In this document: in pieces, positions 1 to 9,792 of the stretch
Layout of the letters: every line of letters starts with the position of its first letter
How positions within the stretch are numbered: position 1 is the first letter of the stretch
NCBI GenBank assembly: GCA_964647485.1
Contig: CAZYHV010000018.1
Location: 1 to 64,000, forward strand
Length of the DNA stretch: 64,000 nucleotides
Direction of reading: 5' to 3'
Source: FW021-bin31 sp964647485
GTDB lineage: Bacteria; Bacteroidota; Bacteroidia; Chitinophagales; Chitinophagaceae
Position numbers and translations under genes: made by a program
The notes under the pieces: generated by a model
What the model saw: the letters and a program-made list of their open reading frames with translations, nothing else
Database searches by the model: none
Told to the model about the DNA's origin: nothing

Positions 1-1660
1 ATACATGCACCCTATTTGCCCAATCCTGCCACATGCTGTCCAACCTATGCACAATCTCCGGATATTGTGCAGAAGAATCTCTCAGTTCCGTCTCATCCTC
101 CGCAATATGGTAAAGATGCCAGTCTTCATTTTTATGTCTTCTTACTATTTTCCATCCGCCGCTACGGGCATATCCACTCTCAAAATGTTCATTATACAAA
201 TCTTTATGAGAAGGCGCCTTTCCCCCTTTCAATACCGGGAGAAAGCTGATTCCTTCTGTGGGGGTAATGTCATGTCCTTTATATTTCTTAGGATATTTTG
301 CTCCCGCTATATCTATAAAAGTAGCCATAAAATCCATCAAATGTCCTATATGATTATTCACGCTCCCCTCTTTCAGTTTAAGTCCGTCCGGCCAAAAAGC
401 AATCATCGGCGTCTTTACGCCTCCTTCATAAGAGGCTGCTTTCCAATACCGATAGGGTGTATTGGAAACATTAGCCCAATGTGGTCCAATAGAAGCATAG
501 GTCGTCTCCGGGCCGGGCATTACTTTTTTCTCGGTAGCATAGACCATCTTCCTGCCATCCCGCGTCTCTGACGGGCGATCAAAGCCGGGACCAAAGTTGG
601 CACACACCTCCGGACTCGCTCCGTTATCACTCAAAAACAATATCAACGTATTATCCAGCTCCCCGGTAGCTTTCAGTGCCTTTATTATTCTGCCTATTCC
701 CTGATCCATACAATCTACCATGGCCGCATGCACCGCCATAGCACGTGCATCCCATACAGAATCCGGATTATTGGTCCATTGGTCATCCAGATGCCAGCGG
801 GGAGATAGCGGAGATTTTACAGAATCTACAAGCCCCATCTCGACCATTCTGTGGTAACGGGCTTCCCTCACGGCCTCCCAGCCTTTTTTATAAGTATCTT
901 TGTATTTTGCGATGTCCTCCGACTTCGCCATTAAAGGCCAGTGTGCCGCATTCTCGGCAACATACAGGAAAAAGGGCTTGTCCTCCTTGCTCATCTGTTC
1001 GATAAAGGCTACTGCCGTATCATTAATCGCATCGGTATGATAGTAATCGTCCGGCACCGTTCTGACCGGAGTGCTGTCATGCACCAGACTAAAGGGATCA
1101 AAATAATCCACCACGCCCCAGATGGTTCCATAAAACTTCTCAAATCCCCTGTTGACAGGATATTGCTCTTTGGGTGAAAATTCTTCATGATAAGCCTGAT
1201 GGTTCAGCCAGTCCAATTGTTCCTGCCGGGTGGGCTGTGTAAAAGTATTAGAGACATGCCACTTCCCCGACATCGCAGTATTATACCCTGCATCTTTCAA
1301 TACTTCTGCAATCGTGACCGTATTCTCTGTCAGATAACCCCGGTAGCCGGGTTGGTGTTCATCCATGGTCATTTTGCCAATCCCCGCCTGTTGGTTATAT
1401 AAACCGGTCAATAAAGAAGCCCGGGTCGGACAACAACGGGAATCGTTATAAAAATTCATGAAGCGCGTGCCATGACTTGCCAGCCAGTCTATATTCGGCG
1501 TATGAATCTCTCCGCCAAAACAACCCGGATCCGAAAAGCCCATGTCATCCGCTAATATCACAACTATATTAGGCCGCTTGGCTTTTTGTTGGTCTGATTG
1601 GCTACAACCGGTAAAAAGGCCAACGCATAAAACCAATAAAAGGGTGCTCATTTTTCTCAT
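1..1660 (-). CDS. Sulfatase (S1-type arylsulfatase), 3' end outside window
   Basis: Formylglycine-dependent sulfatase expected to remove sulfate esters from a glycan in the periplasm or at the cell surface. I translated it from the ATG at 1658-1660; the frame stays open to the left edge, giving about 553 residues. The N-terminus is a lipoprotein-type signal (lipobox ending FTGC, Cys 19). The metal-binding ADDMGFSD motif is near residue 37, and the sulfatase signature CCPTRASLLTG supplies Cys 76 as the residue converted to formylglycine. A second DNG metal motif occurs further on (LFLSDNGAS). It is the last visible gene of the PUL1 operon, 55 bp after the upstream sulfatase gene. The length so far is close to the family norm, so little is probably missing. 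Sulfatase assignment is firm; the substrate is unknown. Confidence 0.93.
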   Translation of the reverse strand, partial: MRKMSTLLLVLCVGLFTGCSQSDQQKAKRPNIVVILADDMGFSDPGCFGGEIHTPNIDWLASHGTRFMNFYNDSRCCPTRASLLTGLYNQQAGIGKMTMDEHQPGYRGYLTENTVTIAEVLKDAGYNTAMSGKWHVSNTFTQPTRQEQLDWLNHQAYHEEFSPKEQYPVNRGFEKFYGTIWGVVDYFDPFSLVHDSTPVRTVPDDYYHTDAINDTAVAFIEQMSKEDKPFFLYVAENAAHWPLMAKSEDIAKYKDTYKKGWEAVREARYHRMVEMGLVDSVKSPLSPRWHLDDQWTNNPDSVWDARAMAVHAAMVDCMDQGIGRIIKALKATGELDNTLILFLSDNGASPEVCANFGPGFDRPSETRDGRKMVYATEKKVMPGPETTYASIGPHWANVSNTPYRYWKAASYEGGVKTPMIAFWPDGLKLKEGSVNNHIGHLMDFMATFIDIAGAKYPKKYKGHDITPTEGISFLPVLKGGKAPSHKDLYNEHFESGYARSGGWKIVRRHKNEDWHLYHIAEDETELRDSSAQYPEIVHRLDSMWQDWANRVHV

Positions 1661-1715
1661 GTCTTTACTTTTCTGTTTTATAAATTAATAAAATTACAAA
1701 TATTATCACACCCTC

Positions 1716-3170
1716 TTATTTCTTATAAGGATGGTCTTTCAATTTGGGTTGGCTGTTGCGCCAAAGCACCAAACTGTTTTTTAATTCATGAGTAAGCTCT
1801 TTATGCCGGGCAGCCACATTATTTAATTCCCGGGGGTCCTTTTTTATATTAAACAGTTGTATCTCACTTCCGTCATAATTCATTAACAGTTTCCAGTCTC
1901 CCTTCCGGATGGCCAGATTAGGACTTTTATCCCGCCCGCTCGGATACGTATAGGCCGCCTTCTTTCCATGGCTTCCATAATCCCAATACATTGTTTTTTC
2001 CCTGTCGAGGGGGGTATTCAGCCATACTTTTTTTCTGTCAATCCCATCAAAAGAATATCTTGACGGCATGGTAATCCCTAAAATAGAAGCCAAGGTGGGG
2101 AAAAAATCCAGACTGGATAGAACGGAAGTCGAATCAACCCGGCCAGCTTCCACATGACCCGGCCAACGAACGATAAAAGGTAACGCCACTCCTCCTTCAT
2201 ATAAAGATCTTTTTGATCCCCTTTTATGGCCGGAGCGCCTTCCTTTAAAAGTAGGAAGCGGTCCGTTATCACTGGTAAATATGACGATTGTATTATCTGC
2301 TATTCCCAATTTCTTCAATCCTTTTAACAACCGGCCGATCTGCTTATCATATTCTTGCAATACCAACTTAAAGTTTTCTTCTCCCTGTGCGCCCTTCGGG
2401 AACGTATCCTGCGCTGCCTTATTGGGCACCCATGGCGTATGCACATCATCCGGCCAAAGATTTACAAAACAAGGAGTTCCTTTATGGCGTTTAAGAAAAT
2501 CCAGTGTTTTGTCTACAAAATATGCCGTCCTTTCCCATCTCTTAATGCTGTCTTGCGGAGACCAGATCCAATTCGTCGCCGTTAACAACGGATCCGGATC
2601 GGGACTTTCATAAGTACTGGAATGTTCATCAAAACCATAAGCAGAAAATGGCGGAGCAAAATAGACATCACGTCCGCCTCCCATATGCCATTTCCCAAAA
2701 TGACCGGTCACATATCCAGCTTCCTTTAAAGTTCGAGCTATGCTTGGCGCCACAGGATCTAAATAAGGGGCTTGACCAACGGCCTTGTTTCCTTTTAATG
2801 TTTGTTCAAAAGTATATATATTCCAATCGGCAGGTTCCATACCCGTCAATATAGATACCCGGGCGGGAGAACAAATGGGCGCCGCACTGTAATAATGTGT
2901 AAATCGGGTCCCCTGCTCAGCCAGTTTATCAATATTCGGCGTATGATACGGCCCGCCATTACAAGATAAATCCGAATACCCCATATCATCGGTCAAAATG
3001 ATAATGATATTCGGCTTTTGTTTCGGCGTATCTACTTCTAAATGTGCCCGGCCCTGAGGCCTAAACTGAGGATACTGACCAAAAGCAGTTGAAACAAATA
3101 AACTATTTTGTAATCCTACTATAAATAAGGAAACAATTAAATAAAATGCTTGTCTAAATAACCTTTTCAT
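1716..3170 (-). CDS. Sulfatase (S1-type arylsulfatase)
   Basis: Secreted sulfatase of 484 residues, second to last visible gene of the PUL1 operon. A cleavable signal peptide of about 31 residues ends near STAFGQ. The TDDMGYSDLSCNG metal-binding segment is near residues 60-72, and the signature CSPARVSILTG gives Cys 100 as the formylglycine position. The FTSDNGPLP metal motif lies mid-protein, and a C-terminal subdomain (WKLLMNYDGSEIQLFN) is typical of sulfatases. It differs enough from the other two sulfatases here (CSPAR against CCPTR and CTPSR) that each probably removes a different sulfate group. Activation needs a sulfatase-maturating enzyme, which is not encoded in this window. Confidence 0.94.
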   Translation of the reverse strand: MKRLFRQAFYLIVSLFIVGLQNSLFVSTAFGQYPQFRPQGRAHLEVDTPKQKPNIIIILTDDMGYSDLSCNGGPYHTPNIDKLAEQGTRFTHYYSAAPICSPARVSILTGMEPADWNIYTFEQTLKGNKAVGQAPYLDPVAPSIARTLKEAGYVTGHFGKWHMGGGRDVYFAPPFSAYGFDEHSSTYESPDPDPLLTATNWIWSPQDSIKRWERTAYFVDKTLDFLKRHKGTPCFVNLWPDDVHTPWVPNKAAQDTFPKGAQGEENFKLVLQEYDKQIGRLLKGLKKLGIADNTIVIFTSDNGPLPTFKGRRSGHKRGSKRSLYEGGVALPFIVRWPGHVEAGRVDSTSVLSSLDFFPTLASILGITMPSRYSFDGIDRKKVWLNTPLDREKTMYWDYGSHGKKAAYTYPSGRDKSPNLAIRKGDWKLLMNYDGSEIQLFNIKKDPRELNNVAARHKELTHELKNSLVLWRNSQPKLKDHPYKK

Positions 3171-3235
3171 ACTTCGTTCTTTTAGGGGTATTCAAGATGT
3201 AAAATATAATCTTTTTTATCAGTTAATAACCTATT

Positions 3236-4357
3236 TTATTTCTGTAACCATATCGGTCGCTCTCTATTTTCTTCTGCCTGAAAATGTGGGTTTCCAGATA
3301 TAGCCCGTGCATCGGCCAGGCTATAGACCGATCCATCCTCCTGAAACAAACCGTTAAAGCCTCCGATACGACGCTGAGGAGTAAGGTAGGCCGGCTTTAA
3401 CATGAGAGACCAGAAAAAATTGCCTATCCCGGAATGATGTATCGCCGGTGCCAGACTTTCATAGTCAGGGCCCAATTCCTCCTGTGAAGCTTTTCCATTC
3501 CAGCCGCTACCCCCCGGACGCAAGCGTTCCCATTCCGTAATCCACATGGGTCGTTCAAGTAAGTCAGCCACCTGTGCAGCCATATGAAGTTCATCCTTAA
3601 ATCCTCCGAGATGAATCGGATAATTATCATGATACTGTAGTATATCAAGGCCCAGATCCATGAAATTTCCCCAATTCTGCATTCCTTTCAACGACCCCAC
3701 AGTAAGCGGAATACGCCCCTGTTTCGCCTTAGCTGCCTTAAACAGAAAGCGTGACATGGCAATCCGATGCTCCGCAAAGCCGGGTTCATTCACCAACTCT
3801 ATGGCAATCAGCCGCTTATCATCGCGATAAATATCCATGATGCGGTTCACCATCTTTTCCGGTTCTTTCCACCTCTTTTCATGACGACTTATGTCAGAAG
3901 GGGGGGTCTCTACTGCTACTGCCGTTTCAGGATCGCGATTTTCTCTCGCCGCTTTTGTATTTTCAACTCCACAGGAATCAAAAAGTGCCAGTAATATTTT
4001 TATTCCCTTCTTATCTGCCACCTCCAGCATGTGCTCCAAACATTTTTCATGACGCTTGGGGTTTTCTACCCAATAGTCGTAACTCATCCAAACTCGCAAA
4101 GCATTTAAACGAAGACTTGCAGCATAATCAAAATCTCGTTCTATTTCTTCCTGATCATAATGCTGCCATTGCTGCCAGGTATTAAATGCTCTGGCGGGAA
4201 TATATATGGCTCCGCGAGGAGCTGCCATTTGTGGCTTTACGTTTCGTAAAGGGAAAGCACGCTCAGCTTGTGAATGAAAAGCGCTAAGTAATGGAGCTGC
4301 TCCGGCCACTGCCCATCCCGTAAGTATAGATTTTTTAAAAAAATTTCTTCTCTGCAT
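3236..4357 (-). CDS. Tat-type clan GH-A glycoside hydrolase (GH5-like)
   Basis: Probable retaining glycoside hydrolase with a TIM-barrel fold, 373 residues. It begins with a twin-arginine-like leader (RRNFFKKS, then a hydrophobic stretch to about residue 30), which is unusual among the Sec-type leaders of its neighbours. IELVNEPGF presents Glu 191 as the likely acid/base, and WITEWERL presents Glu 275 as the likely nucleophile; this spacing is normal for clan GH-A families such as GH5. I cannot assign the exact family by eye. It lies in PUL1 between two sulfatases, 16 bp downstream of the one ending at 4374, so it probably cleaves a partly desulfated backbone or side chain. Specificity is unknown. 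Confidence 0.8.
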   Translation of the reverse strand: MQRRNFFKKSILTGWAVAGAAPLLSAFHSQAERAFPLRNVKPQMAAPRGAIYIPARAFNTWQQWQHYDQEEIERDFDYAASLRLNALRVWMSYDYWVENPKRHEKCLEHMLEVADKKGIKILLALFDSCGVENTKAARENRDPETAVAVETPPSDISRHEKRWKEPEKMVNRIMDIYRDDKRLIAIELVNEPGFAEHRIAMSRFLFKAAKAKQGRIPLTVGSLKGMQNWGNFMDLGLDILQYHDNYPIHLGGFKDELHMAAQVADLLERPMWITEWERLRPGGSGWNGKASQEELGPDYESLAPAIHHSGIGNFFWSLMLKPAYLTPQRRIGGFNGLFQEDGSVYSLADARAISGNPHFQAEENRERPIWLQK

Positions 4358-4373
4358 TCTCTTTTATTCGTTT

Positions 4374-5942
4374 TTATTTTGAAGACTGATAATCAAATTT
4401 TGGACGGGTTCCTTTTACTTTCTGTATGTGCTTTAACTCCTTTTTCATCTTTTCTGCAATTTTCGGATGATCTTTTACCACATTATCCTGCTCTTCCGTA
4501 TCTGTTTTCAGATTATACAATTGAGGAGAAGTACTCAATCCCGTAGCCACCGCCTTATTCTTCATCCATTCCGGTGTGGGTTTCGTTTGTGGTGCAATAT
4601 ATTTCCAATCTCCCATCCGCAAAGCCAGGGTATAAGCCTCTTCTAGCATCATTTTCCGGCCTTTTTTGGATTTTCCCAACAAGACATCCAGCATATCATA
4701 GCTGTCGGGTGCTTCTTCGGGCTTGAGCTGATGCCCTACCAGGTCGGCAAGAGAAGCATACAGATCCACCTGCGTAAATAAGGCATTGCTCACTCCCTCT
4801 TTGATTTTCCCCGGCCAATATAAAATAGTAGGCATGCGGGTCCCTGCTTCGAAGGCACTATACTTGCCACCATTGAAAGGCCCGCCGGGTTTATCTTTTC
4901 CCGCCAGCTGCACTGCATGATCCTTATAGCCGTCATCCAATATAGGCCCATTATCACTGGAAAAGACGACCAATGTATTCTTTGACAATCCTAAAGAATC
5001 CAGGATTTTCATTACTTGTCCCGCCGACCAGTCCATTTCCACGATAGCATCTCCACGTGGCCCCATGCTGCTTTTGCCTACAAAACGAGCATTGGGATCC
5101 CGGGGCACATGAATATCGGTCACCCCAAAATAAAGAAAGAAAGGATGGTTTTGGTTTTTGTCCATAAAGAATCTGACCTGATGAATCAGTCTTTGTGCAA
5201 TATCTTCATCTTTCCACCAGGCGGACTTGCCACCTTTCATAAATCCTATGCGGCTGATGCTATCTACTATCGTTCCACTATGCTGAGAGTCTGCCTGCAT
5301 CTTCAACATTTCAGGATGTTCCAACCCCGTGGGCAGATGTCCGATTTTATGATGATAATTGATAGCAATGGGATCATCGGCACTTAAATCTACCACATGA
5401 TGTCCTTTCACAAAAACGGTAGGTACACGATCTAGAGTGGCAGGAATAATATACGAATAGTCAAATCCAATTTCTAAGGGACCGGGCTTAAGCTCCCCAT
5501 CCCAGTCAGGGCTGCCATTCCCTAATCCCAAATGCCATTTCCCAATAGCAGCCGTGGTATATCCCTCTTCCTGCAACATTCCGGGTAAAGTAGGCGTACC
5601 CGGACGAATTAATAAAGGAGCGCTGCCGGGGAGTATCGCAGCATTGTTTCGGAATGCATAGCTCCCGGTCAGAATAGCATACCGGGAAGGGGTACAGGTA
5701 GACGCACTGCTATGGGCATCCGTGAATCGAAGCCCCTTTTTAGCCATCGAATCTACATGGGGCGTTTGAACACCAACCGCTCCTTGACAACTGATATCTC
5801 CATAACCGAGATCATCGGTATATATAAACACAATATTGGGCTTTTCAGACTGCTTTTTTTCATTCCCCGATGGATTTCCCGATTGACAGGAGACCGTCAA
5901 CATGAGGAACAGGGCAGCTAATAATCTTATTTCTATTTTCAT
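4374..5942 (-). CDS. Sulfatase lipoprotein (S1-type)
   Basis: Third sulfatase of PUL1, 522 residues. The leader ends in a lipobox (LTVSC, Cys 19), followed by a short linker rich in Gly, Asn, Lys and Gln, so it is membrane-anchored. The YTDDLGYGDISCQG metal segment is near residues 41-54, and the signature CTPSRYAILTG gives Cys 83 as the formylglycine precursor. The VFSSDNGPIL motif and a C-terminal subdomain with QLYNLKTDTEEQDNV complete the fold. The gene starts 2 bp after the end of the GH43 gene, so the two are likely translationally coupled. Family is certain; the sulfate position it attacks cannot be told from sequence alone. Confidence 0.94.
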   Translation of the reverse strand: MKIEIRLLAALFLMLTVSCQSGNPSGNEKKQSEKPNIVFIYTDDLGYGDISCQGAVGVQTPHVDSMAKKGLRFTDAHSSASTCTPSRYAILTGSYAFRNNAAILPGSAPLLIRPGTPTLPGMLQEEGYTTAAIGKWHLGLGNGSPDWDGELKPGPLEIGFDYSYIIPATLDRVPTVFVKGHHVVDLSADDPIAINYHHKIGHLPTGLEHPEMLKMQADSQHSGTIVDSISRIGFMKGGKSAWWKDEDIAQRLIHQVRFFMDKNQNHPFFLYFGVTDIHVPRDPNARFVGKSSMGPRGDAIVEMDWSAGQVMKILDSLGLSKNTLVVFSSDNGPILDDGYKDHAVQLAGKDKPGGPFNGGKYSAFEAGTRMPTILYWPGKIKEGVSNALFTQVDLYASLADLVGHQLKPEEAPDSYDMLDVLLGKSKKGRKMMLEEAYTLALRMGDWKYIAPQTKPTPEWMKNKAVATGLSTSPQLYNLKTDTEEQDNVVKDHPKIAEKMKKELKHIQKVKGTRPKFDYQSSK

Positions 5943-5944
5943 CC

Positions 5945-7078
5945 TTATTTATTTATTTTCTTTGTTATCACAGGCACAGGCTGCGGAGTATATGACGGGC
6001 TGTTGTCTTTTATCCGCGGCCAGCCATCTTTAAATACGATCCGATCCAGCAACAAAACACGACGGTCGAAAGTCATCCCTATAGGACTTTTCTTAGATTG
6101 AAACTTTTTATCCGGAGAGATGGCATGATACAACATCCAATATTGTCGTCCGTGGTCGGTTGTAATGACGGCATTATGTCCGGGAGCAAGCCAATGCTCA
6201 TTTTCTTCGAGAATGACTCCATTCCCGGAACCATCCACTCCTTTAAATTTCTCATAAGGGCCTAAAATGTTTTTGGAACGAGCCACCATGACCGCATAAT
6301 GAGCATGGACGCCACAACAGTTATCTCCGGAAGTAAACAGATAATAATATCCATGATGATGAATCAGCCAGGGGCCTTCCAGCATATTGTCATAATTGTG
6401 CTTTTTCTTCGTGGGTATCAATAAATTATGCGGATGACTATCCGGTGCCAGTTTTGTCCAGCCCGTCAATTCCTGTATCTGGATGGGAGCATGATCCGAT
6501 CCCCATAAAATATATTGCCTCCCGGATTGGGGATCCGTGAATTCCATCGGGTCAATATGTGTATATCCTCGCCCACAAACCAGGGGATGCCCGATATCTT
6601 TAAAAGGGCCTGCAGGGGACTTTGAGGTTGCCACGCCGATACAATGACGGTTTGTCCCGTTATGGGCCGAAGCAAAATAAAGATAATAGGTTTTATTCTT
6701 TTTGTCATAATGAATGTCCGGGGCCCAAAATTGATGGGTGCTGTCTGCCCATCTGGGCACCTCAGGCATCCCATCTTTCAGGTACTTCCAATGGACCAAG
6801 TCTCTTGACCTGGCAACCTGAAGGTGAATCATCTTTTTCTCTTTATGCCAAACCCGGGTCGCATAGGCATAAAACCAACCATCCGGAGCCCGAATTATTG
6901 CGGGGTCTGCAAAAACAAAATCGAGTACCGGATTGGTATAGGTTGGCTTATTCTTTGACTTCTCCTGAGCGAAAGCTTGTTGAGAAATACAAATAAATAG
7001 AACGAAAGGGAGAAGCAATCCTTTCATCATTCCTTTCCCTGTTATCGATATCTTCATACTGTTTCTTTTAATTTTCAT
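5945..7078 (-). CDS. GH43 family glycoside hydrolase
   Basis: Five-bladed beta-propeller glycosidase of family GH43, 377 residues, expected to act as an inverting alpha-L-arabinofuranosidase, beta-xylosidase or related exo-enzyme in the periplasm. TNPVLDFVFADPAIIR places the general base at Asp 58, HIDPMEFTD holds the likely pKa-modulating Asp 176, and MLEGPWLIH holds the general acid Glu 234. The conserved FWAPDIHY blade is near residue 118. The start is uncertain: Met 17 or 18 would give a cleaner signal peptide (hydrophobic run to QQAFAQ). It lies within the PUL1 operon, 40 bp after the unassigned hydrolase-like gene. It is the best clue that the substrate carries arabinose or xylose. Confidence 0.9.
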   Translation of the reverse strand: MKIKRNSMKISITGKGMMKGLLLPFVLFICISQQAFAQEKSKNKPTYTNPVLDFVFADPAIIRAPDGWFYAYATRVWHKEKKMIHLQVARSRDLVHWKYLKDGMPEVPRWADSTHQFWAPDIHYDKKNKTYYLYFASAHNGTNRHCIGVATSKSPAGPFKDIGHPLVCGRGYTHIDPMEFTDPQSGRQYILWGSDHAPIQIQELTGWTKLAPDSHPHNLLIPTKKKHNYDNMLEGPWLIHHHGYYYLFTSGDNCCGVHAHYAVMVARSKNILGPYEKFKGVDGSGNGVILEENEHWLAPGHNAVITTDHGRQYWMLYHAISPDKKFQSKKSPIGMTFDRRVLLLDRIVFKDGWPRIKDNSPSYTPQPVPVITKKINK

Positions 7079-7118
7079 TTTTCTTTATCTGAGGATCAGA
7101 AACGGTCTCTTGTTTTCC

Positions 7119-8315
7119 TTACTGAATAGCCCTAAAATCATCCATATACCAAATCCTTCCATAAGCATCCCCATTGGCTTTATGCTGTACCGTATTGTTT
7201 ACCAACAAGGAATTTAAAATCCAACCTGAGGTCTTTTTCGTAAAAGAACGAGGGCCTTTCAGTTTGAAGGAGTAAAAAGCCAACCAAAAGTTTGGATAAC
7301 TATTAAATATGGACCAGGCATTTTGAATATAATGACGCCTGCTGCTCAGCCAGGGAGTCATTCTATTCCAATCATTCCATTCTTTCAGTGGACGCGGATG
7401 TTTCAATGCCTTATTCAGATATTGCCACACTTTATCAATACCGTGAAGTGCATATTTCCGCTTAAACGTAGCATCAATACTATCCTTGAGATGCAAGTCC
7501 CACCATTTTCTTAAAGAAAATTCAGTAACAATTATTTTCTGATTGGGACGTATCCTCGCACTAATATAATTCATCGCCTTCCTGATATCTTTATTGTAGG
7601 TGTGATGTATATGAACATCCACTCCCTGTATCCAGTTCGTCTCTTTTGCAAAAGCCAGTAACTGATTATAAGCAGGATTATTTTCTCTAAACGGTTCATC
7701 TGCATTTTCGAAAGCTCCTATAAAAAGAGGAATCTTTAGATGATGGGATTGTATATAGGAATGAATTCGCCGGGCTACTGCTTTATAAAAATCAACCACA
7801 ATCTGTTTCTCTTTTTCTCCTTTCGGAGCTCCTATAAAAGGCTCATTACCGGCTACAATGACATTTGCTTTAGGCAACAAGACTTTTAAAAGGGAGTCTG
7901 TAAAATTCATATAAGAAGTAAACCTCTTAGTATTCTTCGATGGAATTTTAAGTTTATACCGGTTAAACATGTATCGGATATTTAAGACCGTTTTATATCC
8001 CGAATCCTGCATCTTTTTATAGGTTAAAAGCCTCGGATCATTTGTCCAATCGTCTCCTTTTTCAAATTGATTATACAGATCAAAAAAGGTAATAAACCCT
8101 CTGACCCAAGAAGTTTCAGAGCTTTTAATTTCAGAAAACCGAACAAAATCGGGAGAAAGACATTCATTAAAGTTCACTCCCATAGCGGTTTCTCTTGCCG
8201 CCTCTTTCTTAACTTCTCCTTTCTCCCTGTCAGGAATGGAAAAATCGGTTACCCATCCCACACCCGATACCAGAAATAACGATAAAATCAACCCTATAAT
8301 ATATTTCCTATCCAT
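7119..8315 (-). CDS. Unassigned secreted TIM-barrel glycosidase-like protein
   Basis: 398 residues with an N-terminal hydrophobic leader (residues 4-21), probably exported. I cannot place it in a named family. Two motifs resemble the catalytic pair of clan GH-A retaining glycosidases: VIVAGNEPFIG with Glu 158 (acid/base candidate) and KIIVTEFSL with Glu 265 (nucleophile candidate), 107 residues apart. GVDVHIHHTYN between them looks like a barrel strand with substrate-facing His residues. GH39, GH79 or GH5-like enzymes would be the nearest analogues. The gene directly follows susD (11 bp gap), a position usually held by a surface binding protein or key enzyme of a PUL. Function is inferred from the motifs and context only. 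Confidence 0.65.
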   Translation of the reverse strand: MDRKYIIGLILSLFLVSGVGWVTDFSIPDREKGEVKKEAARETAMGVNFNECLSPDFVRFSEIKSSETSWVRGFITFFDLYNQFEKGDDWTNDPRLLTYKKMQDSGYKTVLNIRYMFNRYKLKIPSKNTKRFTSYMNFTDSLLKVLLPKANVIVAGNEPFIGAPKGEKEKQIVVDFYKAVARRIHSYIQSHHLKIPLFIGAFENADEPFRENNPAYNQLLAFAKETNWIQGVDVHIHHTYNKDIRKAMNYISARIRPNQKIIVTEFSLRKWWDLHLKDSIDATFKRKYALHGIDKVWQYLNKALKHPRPLKEWNDWNRMTPWLSSRRHYIQNAWSIFNSYPNFWLAFYSFKLKGPRSFTKKTSGWILNSLLVNNTVQHKANGDAYGRIWYMDDFRAIQ

Positions 8316-8326
8316 AAAAACAACGT

Positions 8327-9781
8327 TTAATACCCTTTATTTTGAACCAATTTAGGATTGGCATCCAGAGTTTTTTGAGGAATCGGGAAACGGGTCATAT
8401 AAGGCTTGGCATTATCATGTCCCCGGTCTATGGCTGACGAAACAAATTTTCCCATTCTAATCAGGTCCTGCCTTCTTATTGCCCGCTCACTGTAGAATTC
8501 CCAGGAACGTTCTTTCAATAGCGCCTCATTAAAGGCTTCTGTCGAACCAAAATCCGATAGGGAGGCATCATCTAGCCCGGCCCGTTCTCTGACCCGATTA
8601 AGCAAATCAACAGCCTCCTGATTAGGTCCTTTCAATTCGTTTAATGCTTCCGCTTTTGTTAATAAGATATCTGCATACCTGATTTCCGGGACATCATTTC
8701 CATGGTTATTGCTGATAGCATTAGGATCTGGCCAGTACTTGAGCGACCTCGTATCGTTGCTGTTTAATAGAGAGACTGTTTTTCCTGCCTGATTAATATA
8801 ACTGGAAATAATAAGCTCTTTTCTTTTGTCCCCCGGTTCAAACGAATTATAAAAAGCATCATAAAGCCGGTATTGCGCCGCCCATATATTCCAATTGCTC
8901 TGCATGACTAACCCCGTTTTAGGATCTTCTTTAAAGCCGGGAGGGAAGGCGCCATTGATAAACCAATTCCCATTTCCATTAGGGATTTGAGGATCCACCA
9001 GAATAAATTCTTTATTACGCTCATTCTTGGCTTTAAACAGATCTGCATAATCGGGATAGAGGTCATAATATTGTAAAGCCATTACCGAATCTGCCCAGTC
9101 AGAAGCCTTTTGCCATTGCTTATTGTTCAAATAAAATTTACAAAGTAAGGCCATAGCTCCTCCTCTATTGGGTCGTCCATAATTCTTTTCATTACCGGGT
9201 TTGGGTAGTTCAGGGATAATTTTCTTTAATTCGGACTCGATGAAAGATTTCATTTTTTCATCAGTTGTACGCGGCAATTCGAGAGAATCTTCCAAACTTA
9301 ATCTTAACGGAACCGGCCCGAACCAATCATACAGATGGGCATAACTGAGTGCTCTTATAAACTTCGCTTCCGCCGAATATTGTGCCTTTAAATCATCGGA
9401 AATGTTCGTCTTATCAATATTATCTAAAACGACATTGGCATTTCTTATGGCTCGGTAATTTCTTTCCCAAAAGGCCTCAAACTCTCCGGTAGAAGGACTC
9501 CAGGTAAAGTTTATAAATTGTACAGCTCCTCTGTTTTCTCCCCCTCCGGTTTCCCATTCTATATCGGTACACCAGTTTTCTGCATTCCTCACTCCGTGTT
9601 CAAAGCCACCACTGTAAAATCCTGCAGCAAGTGCAGCATCTAATACTGATTCAATTCCATCCTGAGTTGTTAAGAAGTTCTCGGGAGCCAATTGCGAATA
9701 TACCGGCTCGTCAAGCAATTTTTTACAAGACATGATTCCGGATAATAAAAATAGTATAAGGAGGTATCTAAATATTCTCAT
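8327..9781 (-). CDS. SusD/RagB family outer-membrane lipoprotein (PUL1)
   Basis: Surface glycan-binding lipoprotein that caps the adjacent SusC transporter; 484 residues. The lipobox is SGIMSC with CKKLLDEP following, the usual SusD start. TPR-like helical segments (AEAKFIRALSYAHLYDWFG near residue 140) and the C-terminal SusD signature (EIRYADILLTKAEALNEL, then LLNRVRERAGL) are clear. The carboxy-terminal PIPQKTLDANPKLVQNKGY is typical of the family. The gene begins 11 bp after susC and is certainly co-transcribed with it. The ligand is unknown but should be the same sulfated glycan attacked by the downstream enzymes. Confidence 0.95.
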   Translation of the reverse strand: MRIFRYLLILFLLSGIMSCKKLLDEPVYSQLAPENFLTTQDGIESVLDAALAAGFYSGGFEHGVRNAENWCTDIEWETGGGENRGAVQFINFTWSPSTGEFEAFWERNYRAIRNANVVLDNIDKTNISDDLKAQYSAEAKFIRALSYAHLYDWFGPVPLRLSLEDSLELPRTTDEKMKSFIESELKKIIPELPKPGNEKNYGRPNRGGAMALLCKFYLNNKQWQKASDWADSVMALQYYDLYPDYADLFKAKNERNKEFILVDPQIPNGNGNWFINGAFPPGFKEDPKTGLVMQSNWNIWAAQYRLYDAFYNSFEPGDKRKELIISSYINQAGKTVSLLNSNDTRSLKYWPDPNAISNNHGNDVPEIRYADILLTKAEALNELKGPNQEAVDLLNRVRERAGLDDASLSDFGSTEAFNEALLKERSWEFYSERAIRRQDLIRMGKFVSSAIDRGHDNAKPYMTRFPIPQKTLDANPKLVQNKGY

Positions 9782-9792
9782 TTTTTAATGTT

